The notes beneath the pieces are model-generated. The model was not told the DNA's origin. It did no database searches and saw only the letters and a list, made by a program, of their open reading frames with translations. A DNA stretch of 32,521 bases from Chrysophaeum taylorii (lineage: Eukaryota; Sar; Pelagophyceae; Pelagomonadales; Pelagomonadaceae), in contig JAQMWT010000463.1 of the NCBI GenBank assembly GCA_029834535.1, positions 1-32,521 on the forward strand, written 5' to 3'. The position numbers and the translations under genes were made by a program. Shown one piece after another: positions 17,967-27,860 of the stretch. Each line of letters starts with the position of its first letter. Position 1 is the stretch's first letter.

Positions 17967-20900
17967 TTAACTAGTGACTAGGTGATCACGCGGGATCGCA
18001 CCGTTGTCTTCCAGTTTGGCAAGGAGGTGCCGCAGGTGATTCTTCAACACGACTGCCGGTGGCGGCGGTGCATCGTGGGGAAGGTACATCGCACACAGGT
18101 GCAGACTCTTGAGGTGCGGTCTCAGAATCTCACTGGTCGGCTCATAAAGTACGTTCCGTTCGAAGTCCAAAGACCACACGCTCAGACCGGCGTCCTGAGC
18201 TAACTTTCGCTCCTTTTCCGAGTCACGGAGGAAATTCTTATAAAATCTTGAATACTGCGCTTCCCACAAAGTCTTTAATAGTGATTCATCGAACTCGGTA
18301 ATCGTCGGAAACTGAGCCAACAACTGGCAAATGGCGTCCAAAAACTGCATAAAAATCGGCGAGATCTCGGTGTCGTTGCGCGGTTGCGGCGTTTGGGTCC
18401 ACGGCTGCGCGATTGGCTGCTTCACTCCACTTCGCTCGCAGAACATGTGGCCAAAGGACACGAATTCCTTTTCGATTAGCACACGAAAACCGTCAAACGT
18501 TCGAAAATAAGGATCCAAAAGAAACTGTGCGAGAGCGGCGACTTGCGCCGTGCGGTCCCAGCCGTCGCTGCAATGGAGAAGCACGGGGTCTCCCTGTCGA
18601 AGATGCTCGGCGACTACATCGGCGCCGCGCAGCAACGCGGAAATATGATGTAACCACCGCGACTCGTGAACCGCTCGGAACAGATCCTCCTCTAACCCCT
18701 CCCGGAGCACTCGAAATGATTCGTTGACAACGTGTATGTTCGGAATGCCGAAAAACTGAAGCGACGCGCAGTCTTTTCCAAGTCGGGAAATAGTTTCGTG
18801 GCCTTTGCCAAGCGCAGCGTTCGCTTTTGCATTCAGAAGTGGCCGAGCGTCGCAGATTCTCAAAACGACGTGACAGTCCGTCTCGTCGAACGATGGTTGC
18901 CGGATGTGGCTCAGCAATATCTCATCCTCAGGACACGTCCCGCCAAACCCTGTTAAGGGTTGGGACGACCGACAGAGCGGGGCGCCTTTGTAAAAATACG
19001 TCAAGACGGGAAGGCGTTGCTTCGACCGCCATCGAGCGGCGTCGCGAAGCGTTTCGTCGGGAACTCCAGCCGGGACGGCTAGGACAGACGGATAGGTTTC
19101 GCAAAGGCCGAAGTTAGCATTGGCGGTCGTCAAACGCCATCGCTGGTCTAGTCCTTGCCGCTCAAACCTATGTCACCAAGTTGTTCCTAGCAACAAGCTC
19201 GTATTTTAAGAGAACATGCTGCCAGCGCGTGCTGCCATGTGTGCTGCCAGCGCATGCATATGATTTGCACAAATGTGCACGAGCAGCTGCAAGCAGCCGC
19301 TAGTTTCGGCTGTAACTACAAGCAGCTATGAACACATTCAAGCTGCAAACTGCAACTAAGCTGCTTGAAAAAGCTCAATGCTGCTGCTTCTACGCAGCTA
19401 TAAAATGTTTCGAACACCGAACACAGTTGCCAGCTTGCTGCTACTAGCGTTTGCACCAGGGGCCATCATGAACTGCTTATACAGCAGCTCATGTGCTGCA
19501 GACATCTATTGCAAGTAGCCGATCGCACGAACAGCAATTTCGAGCTTGCAACTGTACTCGCAGCTGCAAACATATGCAATGAACAGTTGCATGCGGTTGC
19601 CAGTGCTTGCAGCTTGCAAATTGCGCTCGCGCAAGCAGCTGCGAGCCCATGTTTTATTAGCTGCAAGCAGCTGGAGCACATGCTCGCTGGAGCATCATTT
19701 GTAGGCAACAGGCTATAATCAAGCGCTGGTTGTTTGCAGCTGCTTTGGGCTTGAGGCACGTTAAGGCTGTTCGATACTGTTGGTAGCAGTTCATAGCTGT
19801 TCCAAGTTGTTTACAACTGCTCCGCAACTGCTGCTGTGCAATCTGCATGTTGGGGCGCCTTCAACACAACTGCTTGCTGTCATGGTGTGAACACCCACTC
19901 CGTGCAACTGACAGCTTCGACCAAGTCCAAAGCACCCGTCAGCGTATACTGCGAATGCATTGAACGAAGTGCTGCGAGCAGTTGCTTAAAGCTGCTTGCC
20001 ATTACGGCGAGAAATGTCGAACAGCTATCAGCAGCTTCCTTTCGAAATTCTAGTGAGCAGCTCCAAGCACTTACAGGCGGACGCCAAACTAATGCAAGCA
20101 GTTGGTTTTGCAGGCGGTCGCCAAACTAATGCAAGCAGTTGGTTTCAAGCAGCTGTAAAGTGCCGCTTGTAACAGCTTACCACTGCATAACGCGGCTGTA
20201 AGCATCTGCCAGCACATGCAACAGGCAGCTACGCAGTGTATATCGAACGGCCGTGAACAGCTTCGAACAGCTCATAAGCAGCCGTCAGTTGTCGGCGCTT
20301 GCTGCAGGCTTTAGCCAGAAGCAGCTAATAGCGGCTGTTTAGAGATGCTTGCAACAGCAGCTTCGAACAGCTGTAACAGCCGTAAACTGCTTCGTCCAGC
20401 TGTAAACAGCTTACGACGAAATGTGAACAGTTTCAAACAGCTCCAACAGAGATTATGAACAGCACAAAGCATCTGCAACCAGCCAAACAGCTTGCGAACT
20501 GCTTTCAGGCAGCTCAAAAAATGAAAAATAAAAAAAAGTGCTTGGTCCTCGTGGAGCCTCTGCAATCAGGTGTTTCGAGCAGCACTTTACTGTTTCAAGC
20601 AGCCATTCGCAGATCAAGCAGCACTTGACAGGTGCTTGAAACAGCTGCAAGCAGCATGCAGAAGGTACCCAATGGAGGTTCAAAGTTGCTGCTTGCACGT
20701 TCCGAGCTCGGACTTGCAAAAAAAAGCGCTACAAACAGCCGCTGGGTCCAACGAGCACAACAGACGAACTCACTCTTTCTTTAGATCGACCTCGGCAAAT
20801 GTGTTAGTGGTCAGAAAAGCCTTCAAAGCGCGTCGTTTTCTTTCGCGCTCGGAGGTGTGCCGAAAATCGTCTTCACGTGTTCTCCACGCTATTTCTCGCG

Positions 20901-21366
20901 TGAGCCACAAAATTTCAAAATTCGTGAGCGTCGGACACAAGATCAAATGCGTAGCGTAGGTACGTTCAGTGATGTCGAGAATGATAGAATCGCCCTCCGG
21001 TCGCGAATTTACGTCGAGAATCGATGCGAGCGGGATCGAGATCTCACCCCACACGAGCCGATGACTCGTTACAACTAACGACCCGCCGTTGGCCTCGAAG
21101 CGGTCGAGCTCAGTCTCGAATTTCGAAGTCCCGTACGGCGGAAACTTTTGGAGAAAAATTCGCGCGTTGCCTTGAACTACGTACGTGACGCGGACCCTGC
21201 GGCCCGTCCAGCATTCGTCGCATGTTCTGACGGTTCCGCGGCCGCTGCAGGCCGCACAAACAAGTCTTAGACACTTCCGGCAGTGGTGTCTACGATTGGT
21301 AAAGGAAAAATTTGTTGCGCATAACAAACAACAAATCGAAGCACCATCGTCCATCCATTCACTCAT
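17967..21366 (-). CDS. FYVE-PH/GRAM-myotubularin phosphoinositide 3-phosphatase, two exons
   Basis: The predicted gene has exon 1 at 21366-20774, intron 20773-19168 and exon 2 at 19167-17967, giving 597 residues. FYVE finger: residues 4-55, with W-x-D, RRHHCRKC and eight Cys ligands (C13, C16, C29, C32, C37, C40, C49, C52). A PH/GRAM fold follows to about 165. The catalytic domain begins with EFERQGLD and WRLTTANANF, then has HCSDGWDRT with Cys397 and Arg403, the complete C-x5-R signature. The enzyme should remove the 3-phosphate from PI3P and PI(3,5)P2 on endosomes, with FYVE binding PI3P. The donor GTGAGT and acceptor ACATAG join a split GAG codon and restore the family's E-(F/Y)-x-R-x-G motif. 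Exon 2 starts without an ATG, so it cannot be an independent gene. A FYVE finger at the N-terminus is unusual compared with animal proteins, where it sits at the C-terminus. The start is the first ATG in frame, three codons before the W-x-D motif. Confidence 0.92.
19168..20773 (-). repeat. Myotubularin intron filled with CAGCTG / GCAGC repeats
   Basis: The 1606-bp intron has GT...AG ends in the minus orientation. Its interior is a dense, degenerate array of CAGCTG, GCAGC, AAGCAGC and ACAGC words on both strands, many palindromic. It includes one clear tandem duplication of about 35 bp containing CGCCAAACTAATGCAAGCAG (near 20076-20145). The exons do not share this composition. The short open frames inside (19466-20959) are by-products of the repeat. 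Confidence 0.85.
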
Positions 21367-21689
21367 CCTTACCCTGACTGCGTCGGGGTCGGATAAGAGA
21401 ATTTAAAACTAGGCCCTAGCCTCCGTTTTCGAACAGTTACCAAAAACCCTTGTGGCGGCAACTCCTGCTCGCTAAGGCTTACCCCCCACTCCTTAAGGCT
21501 TGTACAACGAGACGCCTTTCCTTACTTTCCTAGTGATGCCACAGTTTCCTAGCGATGCCATCCCTTTCTCTCGAGAAGAGAGTATCTTCCTATCATAAAT
21601 CAACTCTCCACCCTCAAGTTGCGAGGCTTGGAGTGAGTGAGCAAGTGTTGTGGCGAGCGTTGCCGACCTCGAGACCGTACTTGCCTCGA
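21367..21689. other. Upstream region of the myotubularin gene
   Basis: About 320 bp separate the gene start from a MITE. The 13-mer GGGTCGGATAAGA, identical to the MITE terminus, occurs at 21381-21393, only 15 to 30 bp from the start codon. A small tandem pair, TTTCCTAGTGATGCCA and TTTCCTAGCGATGCCA, lies at 21526-21559. I see no TATA box I would defend and no gene. Confidence 0.5.
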
Positions 21690-21962
21690 TCAGTGACAGG
21701 GTCGGATAAGAAAGTTCGTATGAGCCGTTAACTATGTTTCAGTTTGTACTAAGACATACTCAACGGATCGCTGAGCTATGTTCATTTGCACTCAAGCAGT
21801 ATGTGCCGCCACGCCGCGAGATCGTCGCGATGGAACTAGTCCCCATAGTGAAGTCGGCATCCTTTCGCCCCCTCATGCAAAAAAAGGAAAAAGCCCACGC
21901 GTTGTAGGACCCGTCGTTGCGGCGCGGGCTAGTCTCGTTTTCTTATCCGACCCTGTCAGTGA
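21690..21962. mobile_element. hAT-like MITE with 7-bp target duplication
   Basis: The element spans 21697-21955 (259 bp). It starts CAGGGTCGGATAAGAAA and ends with the reverse complement TTTCTTATCCGACCCTG, allowing one extra T. It is flanked on both sides by TCAGTGA (21690-21696 and 21956-21962). CAGGG ends and a 7 to 8 bp duplication fit a non-autonomous hAT element. The TIR differs from that of the hAT at 10925, so another transposase must have moved it. It has no coding capacity. Confidence 0.85.
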
Positions 21963-22446
21963 GGTCACCGGCGAGTTGGGGAGTACCCCCTTTTCCACCC
22001 AAGGGTCGGGAGCGTTTTTCTTTCCGTCACAAGTGGTGTGAGCATTACGAGATTGTGCGACTATATCGGTCGCGAACGAAGGAGTGCCCGTGAGCACTAC
22101 TATTTCGCGGTCCGGATTCACGTGCGTGCCCTGATCAAGCACGCCGAATTCCAGAGGGCCGAGTCGCGTTGAAGAGTATACGCAGAATTTGTTGCGTTCG
22201 TGCGTCCCGAGAGACGACGAACACGCTCGCGAGTCGGAAATCGCAGCGCATACCCCGGGATTTTTGGTAGCTGAACGGCGGAAGCTGTTAGCGAGTGGGG
22301 TCGCTACCCACACGGCATTTTCGATTGCCAAGCGACGAGAACTCCGCGATTGCTGTTTTGACAGCGAAGGAGCACGTCGATATCGAGGGCGTGTGTTGTA
22401 TGGAGTGAACGAATCCTGGCGCAGTTTGAGATTCATCATCAACATT

Positions 22447-23300
22447 ATGGAAGATGCTGACGAGCATGAGGGAGGACCACCTCCAGTGCTTCCCGCGGCA
22501 ATTGAACCAAGCCGCGAGGAAGGCGAAATAAAGGAAGACAAGAAAGCTGACGTGACAGAATTACCTCCAGAAACAGCAATTTTTCGCCATTGACTCCGAC
22601 AACTCCCGACCGCGGCAAGCGCGCTACGATTGAGCGCAGGACAGACACTCGAAGTCGGATTCGCGAAGACCTCGAACGAAGGCGACGTGAGAATGAACGG
22701 CTAGCTTAACAATTCGCCCGGGAAAGGGCTGGAGCGAAGGAGGAAGCAGCTCGGCGAGAACTTATCGCGCTAAATGAAGCGCTACGACAAGAACTCGTGA
22801 CATCAAGGACCTTGCGCGAGCAGGTCGACAGACTTCGACGTGAGCGGGACGAGCTAGTAGCAGAACGAGCTACTCGACGAGCTAGCAGCCGGGAAGGAAC
22901 CGCGAGACGGACCGAACCGGAAACGCCCGCGAGACGGACCGAACCGGAAAGAAGCACGGAAGCTGGGGATGAACCCCCGCCCCGGGTCGAACGGAGACTG
23001 AAGATAAAGTAGAACCCGAAGATGAGGGAACGAAGCTTTTACGGGGATTATCGCAGACCTTTTCGAACGCGTTCGAGAAGCCCAGCTTGGGCCGATCTCG
23101 TCGCCCCAACTCCGGATTAAAGGCCGACAATTTTAAGCTGGTTATTGATGGTCGCGATCAGCGACAGTTTGATTTGGATTCTGCTGCGTTGATGAGCACC
23201 TTGGCCGACGAACACTATTCGGTCGAAAAATTACGTTACTTACTGCCCGTGCATTTGCGAGATACGGCTGCCCCGATTTTTGAGGAGCATTTGAAGAAGC
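22447..23300 (+). pseudogene. Broken gag-like coiled-coil gene, truncated by an LTR
   Basis: An acidic start (MEDADEHEGGPPP, 22447) runs to a TGA at 22591-22593. In another frame a strongly charged coiled coil follows (LREQVDRLRRERDELVAERA and neighbours, about 22595-23010) with one TAG near 22708. A third frame (about 22999-23300) has TEDKVEPEDEG, FSNAFEKPSLGRSRRPN, then DNFKLVIDGRDQRQF and YLLPVHLRDTAAPIFEEHL. Acidic head, coiled coil and a compact C-terminal domain resemble the gag proteins of gypsy-type elements, but there is no zinc knuckle or pol to confirm it. Similarity to the family B LTR starts at 23301, cutting the frame. Confidence 0.55.
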
Positions 23301-23548
23301 TGCAGAGAAATCTGCTGCCTCTTACCCTTATCCGTCCGTTGAGAGCGTGATCTCTTCCTTACCCTTCTTCTTCCTTTCTAGACAGTCAATTAGTCCTCTG
23401 ATTTGTGCTCAAGCTCATCATCATGGTCTAGCGCGTCCCGAGGTATGTCGCCCTATACACTTAACCTTTCTCGTTTAGTTCTAGATACCGCCTGTCGTGT
23501 TCTGAGGATATAGGGAACATACCTTTCATTCCCCGAATTAACCTTCCA
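23301..23548 (+). repeat. LTR, family B, copy 2
   Basis: This repeat starts TGCAGAGAAATCTGCT and matches 6915-7157 over its whole length, ending near CTTCCA. It interrupts the gag-like frame on its left. It lies about 590 bp before the copia-2 gag start, so it could be the 5' LTR of that element. No matching 3' LTR follows copia-2 in the window, and the bases either side (GAAGC on the left) are not repeated, which argues against a solo LTR. Confidence 0.75.
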
Positions 23549-24136
23549 GACGTTCATGATGAGACGGGATGGTTTCCCAGGTGACTTACCACTGCATGCT
23601 AAATGCTCTGCAGGTTATGGGCCCAGGCGGGTCCCTGAGAAACCATGTGTTAAAACGTGCACGTTACCTATGGAATTTGGACTGTTACCGCGCCAGTCCA
23701 GCCTCGCCACGCAAACACGCTTGTTGATACAACGCCACTACCATTGGGCTGTATATAGCATATTTTGCACACGTGATCGTGTAACCTTGTGTGCACCTGT
23801 TCATAGTATCGTGTTGTCATGTTAATGTTGATGTGTGCGTAAGTTGGCTAACCTGTACTCTTGCACACATGTTATGGAATATTTTGGGTACCCCCACTCG
23901 TACATTCCATGGCAATGCACTTACCAAGCTCCTTGAGAGCACCAAAATAACCAGCTGCCATGAGTGACTACGCTTAGCGGCACTACTCTGGACTCACAGC
24001 CTGCGCAGTTGTCAAATATACATTTTTTTCCATCGATAACGCATGAGTGTACATAGACACTGATAGACAGACCCCCTTAGAATGTCTAGACAGTGTCAAC
24101 TGCGTGACTGAACCCACAGGTTCCCCGTCAACTGCT
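23549..24136 (+). other. Leader between LTR and copia-2 gag
   Basis: This stretch of nearly 600 bp has no convincing gene. A short frame at 23556-23825 is not protein-like. The bases after the LTR do not match the common methionine-tRNA primer site TGGTATCAGAGC. It contains several ACACGTG/TGTGCAC-like words near 23770-23870. Confidence 0.4.
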
Positions 24137-25297
24137 ATGGCAGAACACGCAGCACGAGCCGCACCCAAGCCGATCACAGGTGCGGACATACTGAAGCTCG
24201 AAGCTCCTGTAGTTGAGTTTCTCAACGAAGGAAATCGATTTCAGCTTCAGACCCGCAAGGTATCCTTGCAAATTAAGCATATCAAACAACTCTTACGGTC
24301 CAGTCATGCCGATGCCTTCCTCGAGTACGACTCGTACGAAGCATACACTCGGTCATGCAAGGACTACGAGATCCTCCGGAATCAAATTCTCGATCGCGTT
24401 TTCCTGGAATGGAAGACCGATAGGGCTGCTGATCTCCATTTAGCTGTTGATGAATTGCCCCCTGAGTATCAGGTATGGCACTTCACCAATGAAGCTTTCC
24501 CCAACTTACCTGACGCAGAAGTAGCTCAGCTAGCTACTGTCTGTCGCGACAATGAAGTCAAGGCATTACGCCCTGAAATCAATCTCCGTTTCTTAGAAGA
24601 GGAACGAATCTTGAATCGCGCGCACCCGAAGGCATTAGCTTTCGACACCCGTGTTCGTGTCCCTGTTACCATGCTTTCGTTAACTGCTGCTGACTGGCAC
24701 ACTTATCAGAACACGTATGCTACATTCCGGCATACTTACTTCAATCTTGAAAGTGTTGAAAAACCAGCACCTGCGGCCTGGCCCGCCATCAATGAGGTAT
24801 ACAACAAAAGTTATTTACCCAACAAGGCTCGAGCCATTATGCTCATCGCCTTTAGTCACTACGAGTCTGTTACGACTACTGATGTGTCCTATTTGAAACA
24901 GCAATTTCACTCTGTTGTTTATAATCCTAACTGGTATGTCCATGTATTTATCGAAGCTGTCCTAGCATTTAGGCAAATCTCTTACCAACTTAACCAGGAA
25001 GAGACTGACCTTCAATTCGACTTTGGCACTCTTTGTAGAAAAATATATGAAGAGATACATTGGCATTATGCCGATAATACCAGCAACTATCGTTACGATC
25101 GTGGTTGGGTAGACTGGTGTTATATGTATGAAACTCGACCTTCATCTCGGCCTGTGCCAGAAGCTGAACGACTGTGTCACCCTACCAACCCTAGCTACAT
25201 TTTAGAATGCGCATTAGACTTATATAATGTAGTATCAAATGGGTCGAACAATAGACGCTTAGAACGCCCTGTCTCTTGGCAACCTTACGTCGAATGA
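24137..25297 (+). CDS. Copia-2 gag-like capsid protein
   Basis: The frame is open from 24047. I chose the ATG at 24137 (MAEHAARAAPKPITGADILK) because the preceding 30 codons are poor in structure. The protein of about 386 residues has helical, capsid-like sequence (FLEYDSYEAYTRSCKDYEIL, QILDRVFLEWKTDRA, YFNLESVEKPAPAAWPAINE) and no CCHC zinc knuckle. It ends at a TGA (25295-25297) that lies in the same frame as the following protease region. Gag forms the particle in which reverse transcription takes place. Assignment rests on position and character, not on a diagnostic motif. Confidence 0.65.
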   Translation: MAEHAARAAPKPITGADILKLEAPVVEFLNEGNRFQLQTRKVSLQIKHIKQLLRSSHADAFLEYDSYEAYTRSCKDYEILRNQILDRVFLEWKTDRAADLHLAVDELPPEYQVWHFTNEAFPNLPDAEVAQLATVCRDNEVKALRPEINLRFLEEERILNRAHPKALAFDTRVRVPVTMLSLTAADWHTYQNTYATFRHTYFNLESVEKPAPAAWPAINEVYNKSYLPNKARAIMLIAFSHYESVTTTDVSYLKQQFHSVVYNPNWYVHVFIEAVLAFRQISYQLNQEETDLQFDFGTLCRKIYEEIHWHYADNTSNYRYDRGWVDWCYMYETRPSSRPVPEAERLCHPTNPSYILECALDLYNVVSNGSNNRRLERPVSWQPYVE

Positions 25298-27022
25298 TTA
25301 ACACCACAACCAAAGCCGAAATTACTACCGACAAACACGCTGGATCTATCAGACAAAAGTCTGACTCAAACTGCAAGCGCACTCGCGCCCATTACTCCTT
25401 CTCAACCTGGAACATCCTCCACGTTTAACGCTAGACGCTTGCGTAACTCTAACGATGCACGCCAGCCTTTCTCTCGCAGCGACTTATCGTATTATCGTTC
25501 TGGTGATTCTTATGTCACCAAGAAAACTGCTGGACAGTCCCACGACCGTCCAATTTACCCTCGCACTTTCGATAGGTCATCTCGATCTAATATGAAATTA
25601 TTGGACCGAACGAAGCACACCATAAATACACTGCAAGAGCAGTGTAGTGAACTTACGAAGCATGTGACAGATAATGATATCACGGCTCAGCTACAACTGA
25701 ACATCACCAAGTTATTTGAGACTCTGTTGCAATCCGCCGATATTCTGTCAACCACATCTACTGAGGACAATCGCGACTTACTTCGCCTAAACGAACAACT
25801 CATGTTCGCAGAAGACATCATTTATGATGTAGGCGTTCATCTATCCTCGACCGAAAAGTCGTTAAACTACGTGGAGCCACAACATCATACTGCTGCTACT
25901 GCTCCCACCCCAAAGACAACTCCTCCTACTACAGATACCAATAATGTCTCCAACACACAGGGTAATCCCTCTGATATTGTGCCTAACTTCTTTACTGCTT
26001 CCGCCATCTCGGCGTTACCACCAGCGTTATTGTCCTCGCTATCTTCACAGGTCCAATCAGCCATCAACCAACCACCTCAAGCCGAAACCACAAGGGAAGT
26101 CGATCAGACCTCGCTATCATCATTTGATGAGAAGCACGGCATGGCTGATGAGGCTGACGAACCATCACCACCTGTTCAACCGATTATCATTCCAACTCAC
26201 TTGTTCTTTCTGGTGAACTTCTTCACTGCCAGCCTCTCCACTACTTGCCCGCATTCGGAAAAAGCACTTCTAACGAAATATATGAAGGTAAACAGTGTCC
26301 CCCAACATTGTTCCTTTTTGTATTTTGACTCTTGTGCTACCATATCATTAATGTCCACCTACGACTATGCTATTCCAAATCATATTATTCCACGGGATCC
26401 CAAATACGCACCGATTATTATACAAACTGCCACTGGACAACAACGTGCATCGCATATGATGTTGACACGTAATATGGTTGTCCCACTACCAGATCACCCA
26501 CAAATCGGTTACGTGAAGATTGACTTCGCTTTATGTCTTCAGCCAGTGCACAACCGATATCTCGCTATCTTGAGCATGCTCGAGTGGAACCAGACGAACT
26601 TGACCACTGTGTTCAGTGATCAATCTGAGCCAAAGCCCAGCGCTGTCACGAGCCGCATAGACAAATATGTGCGTATTCCCATACATTACGTAGCAGCTAA
26701 CTTGCCCGCTCTCCCTTGTCTCACCTACAACATCGCTCGCGACAAGCAACTCGAACTACGCTCCCTCGCATTTCCGCTCAAGCGATACCACGAAAACAGG
26801 TATTCTACTGGACCAACCAGCATACTTTCATGGCCTATCCACCACCCACGCCCCTTGCTTAAGATCGTGGATGACATACAAGCCATTCCTAAACGACTTT
26901 GGCTATCCAAGGATACTGCCAAGGACTGGATCCGGGTGTTCCCCGACCCCCCAGATGTCCCCGTTCCTAAAAACGTTTGCACCTTACTCTCGCACAGGTT
27001 CTGTTCAGCTTACTATGACTGA
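25298..27022 (+). pseudogene. Copia-2 linker and aspartic protease, in frame with gag
   Basis: This frame follows gag directly across the single TGA and stays open to 27020-27022. The first 250 codons are a Ser/Thr/Pro-rich linker with a helical stretch (LNEQLMFAEDIIYDVGVHLS). The protease lies near 26315-26600: YFDSCATISLMSTYD carries the catalytic Asp, with D-S-C in place of the usual D-S/T-G, then IIQTATGQQRAS and RYLAILSMLEWNQTNLTTVF. The second half of the fold matches the end of copia proteases. The enzyme would cut the Gag-Pol polyprotein. The Cys at the Gly position may be damage. The frame is lost at 27022. Confidence 0.75.
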
Positions 27023-27860
27023 CCTTGAAACACTTAATTTATATTTCTTCGCCTTCACTCACAACAGGCTCACGAGCAACGCACGCACTCTGTTCAATCC
27101 GAGTGTACTTACCATCAGCTGTGTTTCAAACGCTCCTCCTTGGAACCACTGCCACATGCAACTAATCCATTGCGTGTCAAGGCCTTTACCATCATCTATA
27201 ACTATCTCCTCAAGAGAGTTTTACCAGATCGCCCCTGGATTCGCCCTTTGGTTCTTAATCTTCGGAAACATAACAAATTCATTCGACAAAACACTCCGCC
27301 ATTAACATGAATGCTTTCTCGCCCTGGCTTCTCTGCCTCAGACCTACCGTATCGCGACTTATGCACCGACTGCATCGCGCACAACAAGCGCCACCCGCAC
27401 AAGCACTTCAATCCGACCAAGCCCTCTTTTGAGCAAACTCACAAAGCCGGCGAAGTCTGGGCGTGCGACGGCGGCTATGTGACAATCCCGTCAGAATGGG
27501 GAGGCTTCACACATATCATTGTGTGTGTTCAAAGAACTTATCTCGAAGTTTCTCTTGGTGTACTTTACACGTACCACCAACGCCACGGAGTTCACTCAAG
27601 CTCTGGACTTTGTGTATGACTTTTGTCGTACACAACTCAACGTGCACATGCGCACCCTCTACTCTGATGCCTTCAAGCCCTACTCTAGCCAGCACATTAT
27701 CTCCCCGTGCTGCGTCGATAAGGGCATTCAGCTCATCGCTTTCCCGCCGTACATCCACACTTTAACTTTGAAGTCGAGTCAGCCATCGGCTTCATCGCCT
27801 CCGCCTCCCCAACTCGCCGTCGCGCTCTCCTTGATGCTCATTATCGCGGCTCCAAGATCG
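27023..27860 (+). pseudogene. Copia-2 integrase, frameshifted
   Basis: After two phase changes near 27000-27070, the main frame resumes with LPHATNPLRVKAF and YLLKRVLPDRPWIRP, then a TGA at 27307-27309. DLCTDCIAHNKRH gives the C-x2-C of the zinc-binding region, followed by GEVWACDGGYVTI with the first catalytic Asp. A shift near 27520 leads to TLYSDAFKPYSSQ with the second Asp, and another near 27765 to FNFEVESAIGF with the Glu. The spacing of the last two is about 34 residues, as in copia-1. Integrase joins the cDNA to chromosomal DNA. At least four frame breaks make this copy inactive. Confidence 0.85.

Noticed and set aside
17967..19133. Myotubularin exon 2 as a free-standing gene
   Set aside because: The first codon is TTG, not ATG, and the conserved E-F-E-R...W-R-L block lies upstream and needs the exon 1 splice.
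19466..20719. Several Cys/Ala/Leu-rich open frames in the intron
   Set aside because: They are translations of the CAGCTG repeat array; the predicted splice sites remove them.
21873..22541. 222-codon minus-strand open frame
   Set aside because: It overlaps the MITE end and the gag-like start on the other strand, and has low-complexity sequence without motifs.
23301..23548. Family B repeat as a solo LTR
   Set aside because: No 5-bp duplication of the left flank is found after its end; a 5' LTR or truncated element fits better.
24047..24136. Upstream ATG at 24047 as gag start
   Set aside because: The 30 codons before 24137 have no protein-like character; the second ATG begins the helical, charged sequence. 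Either start is possible.
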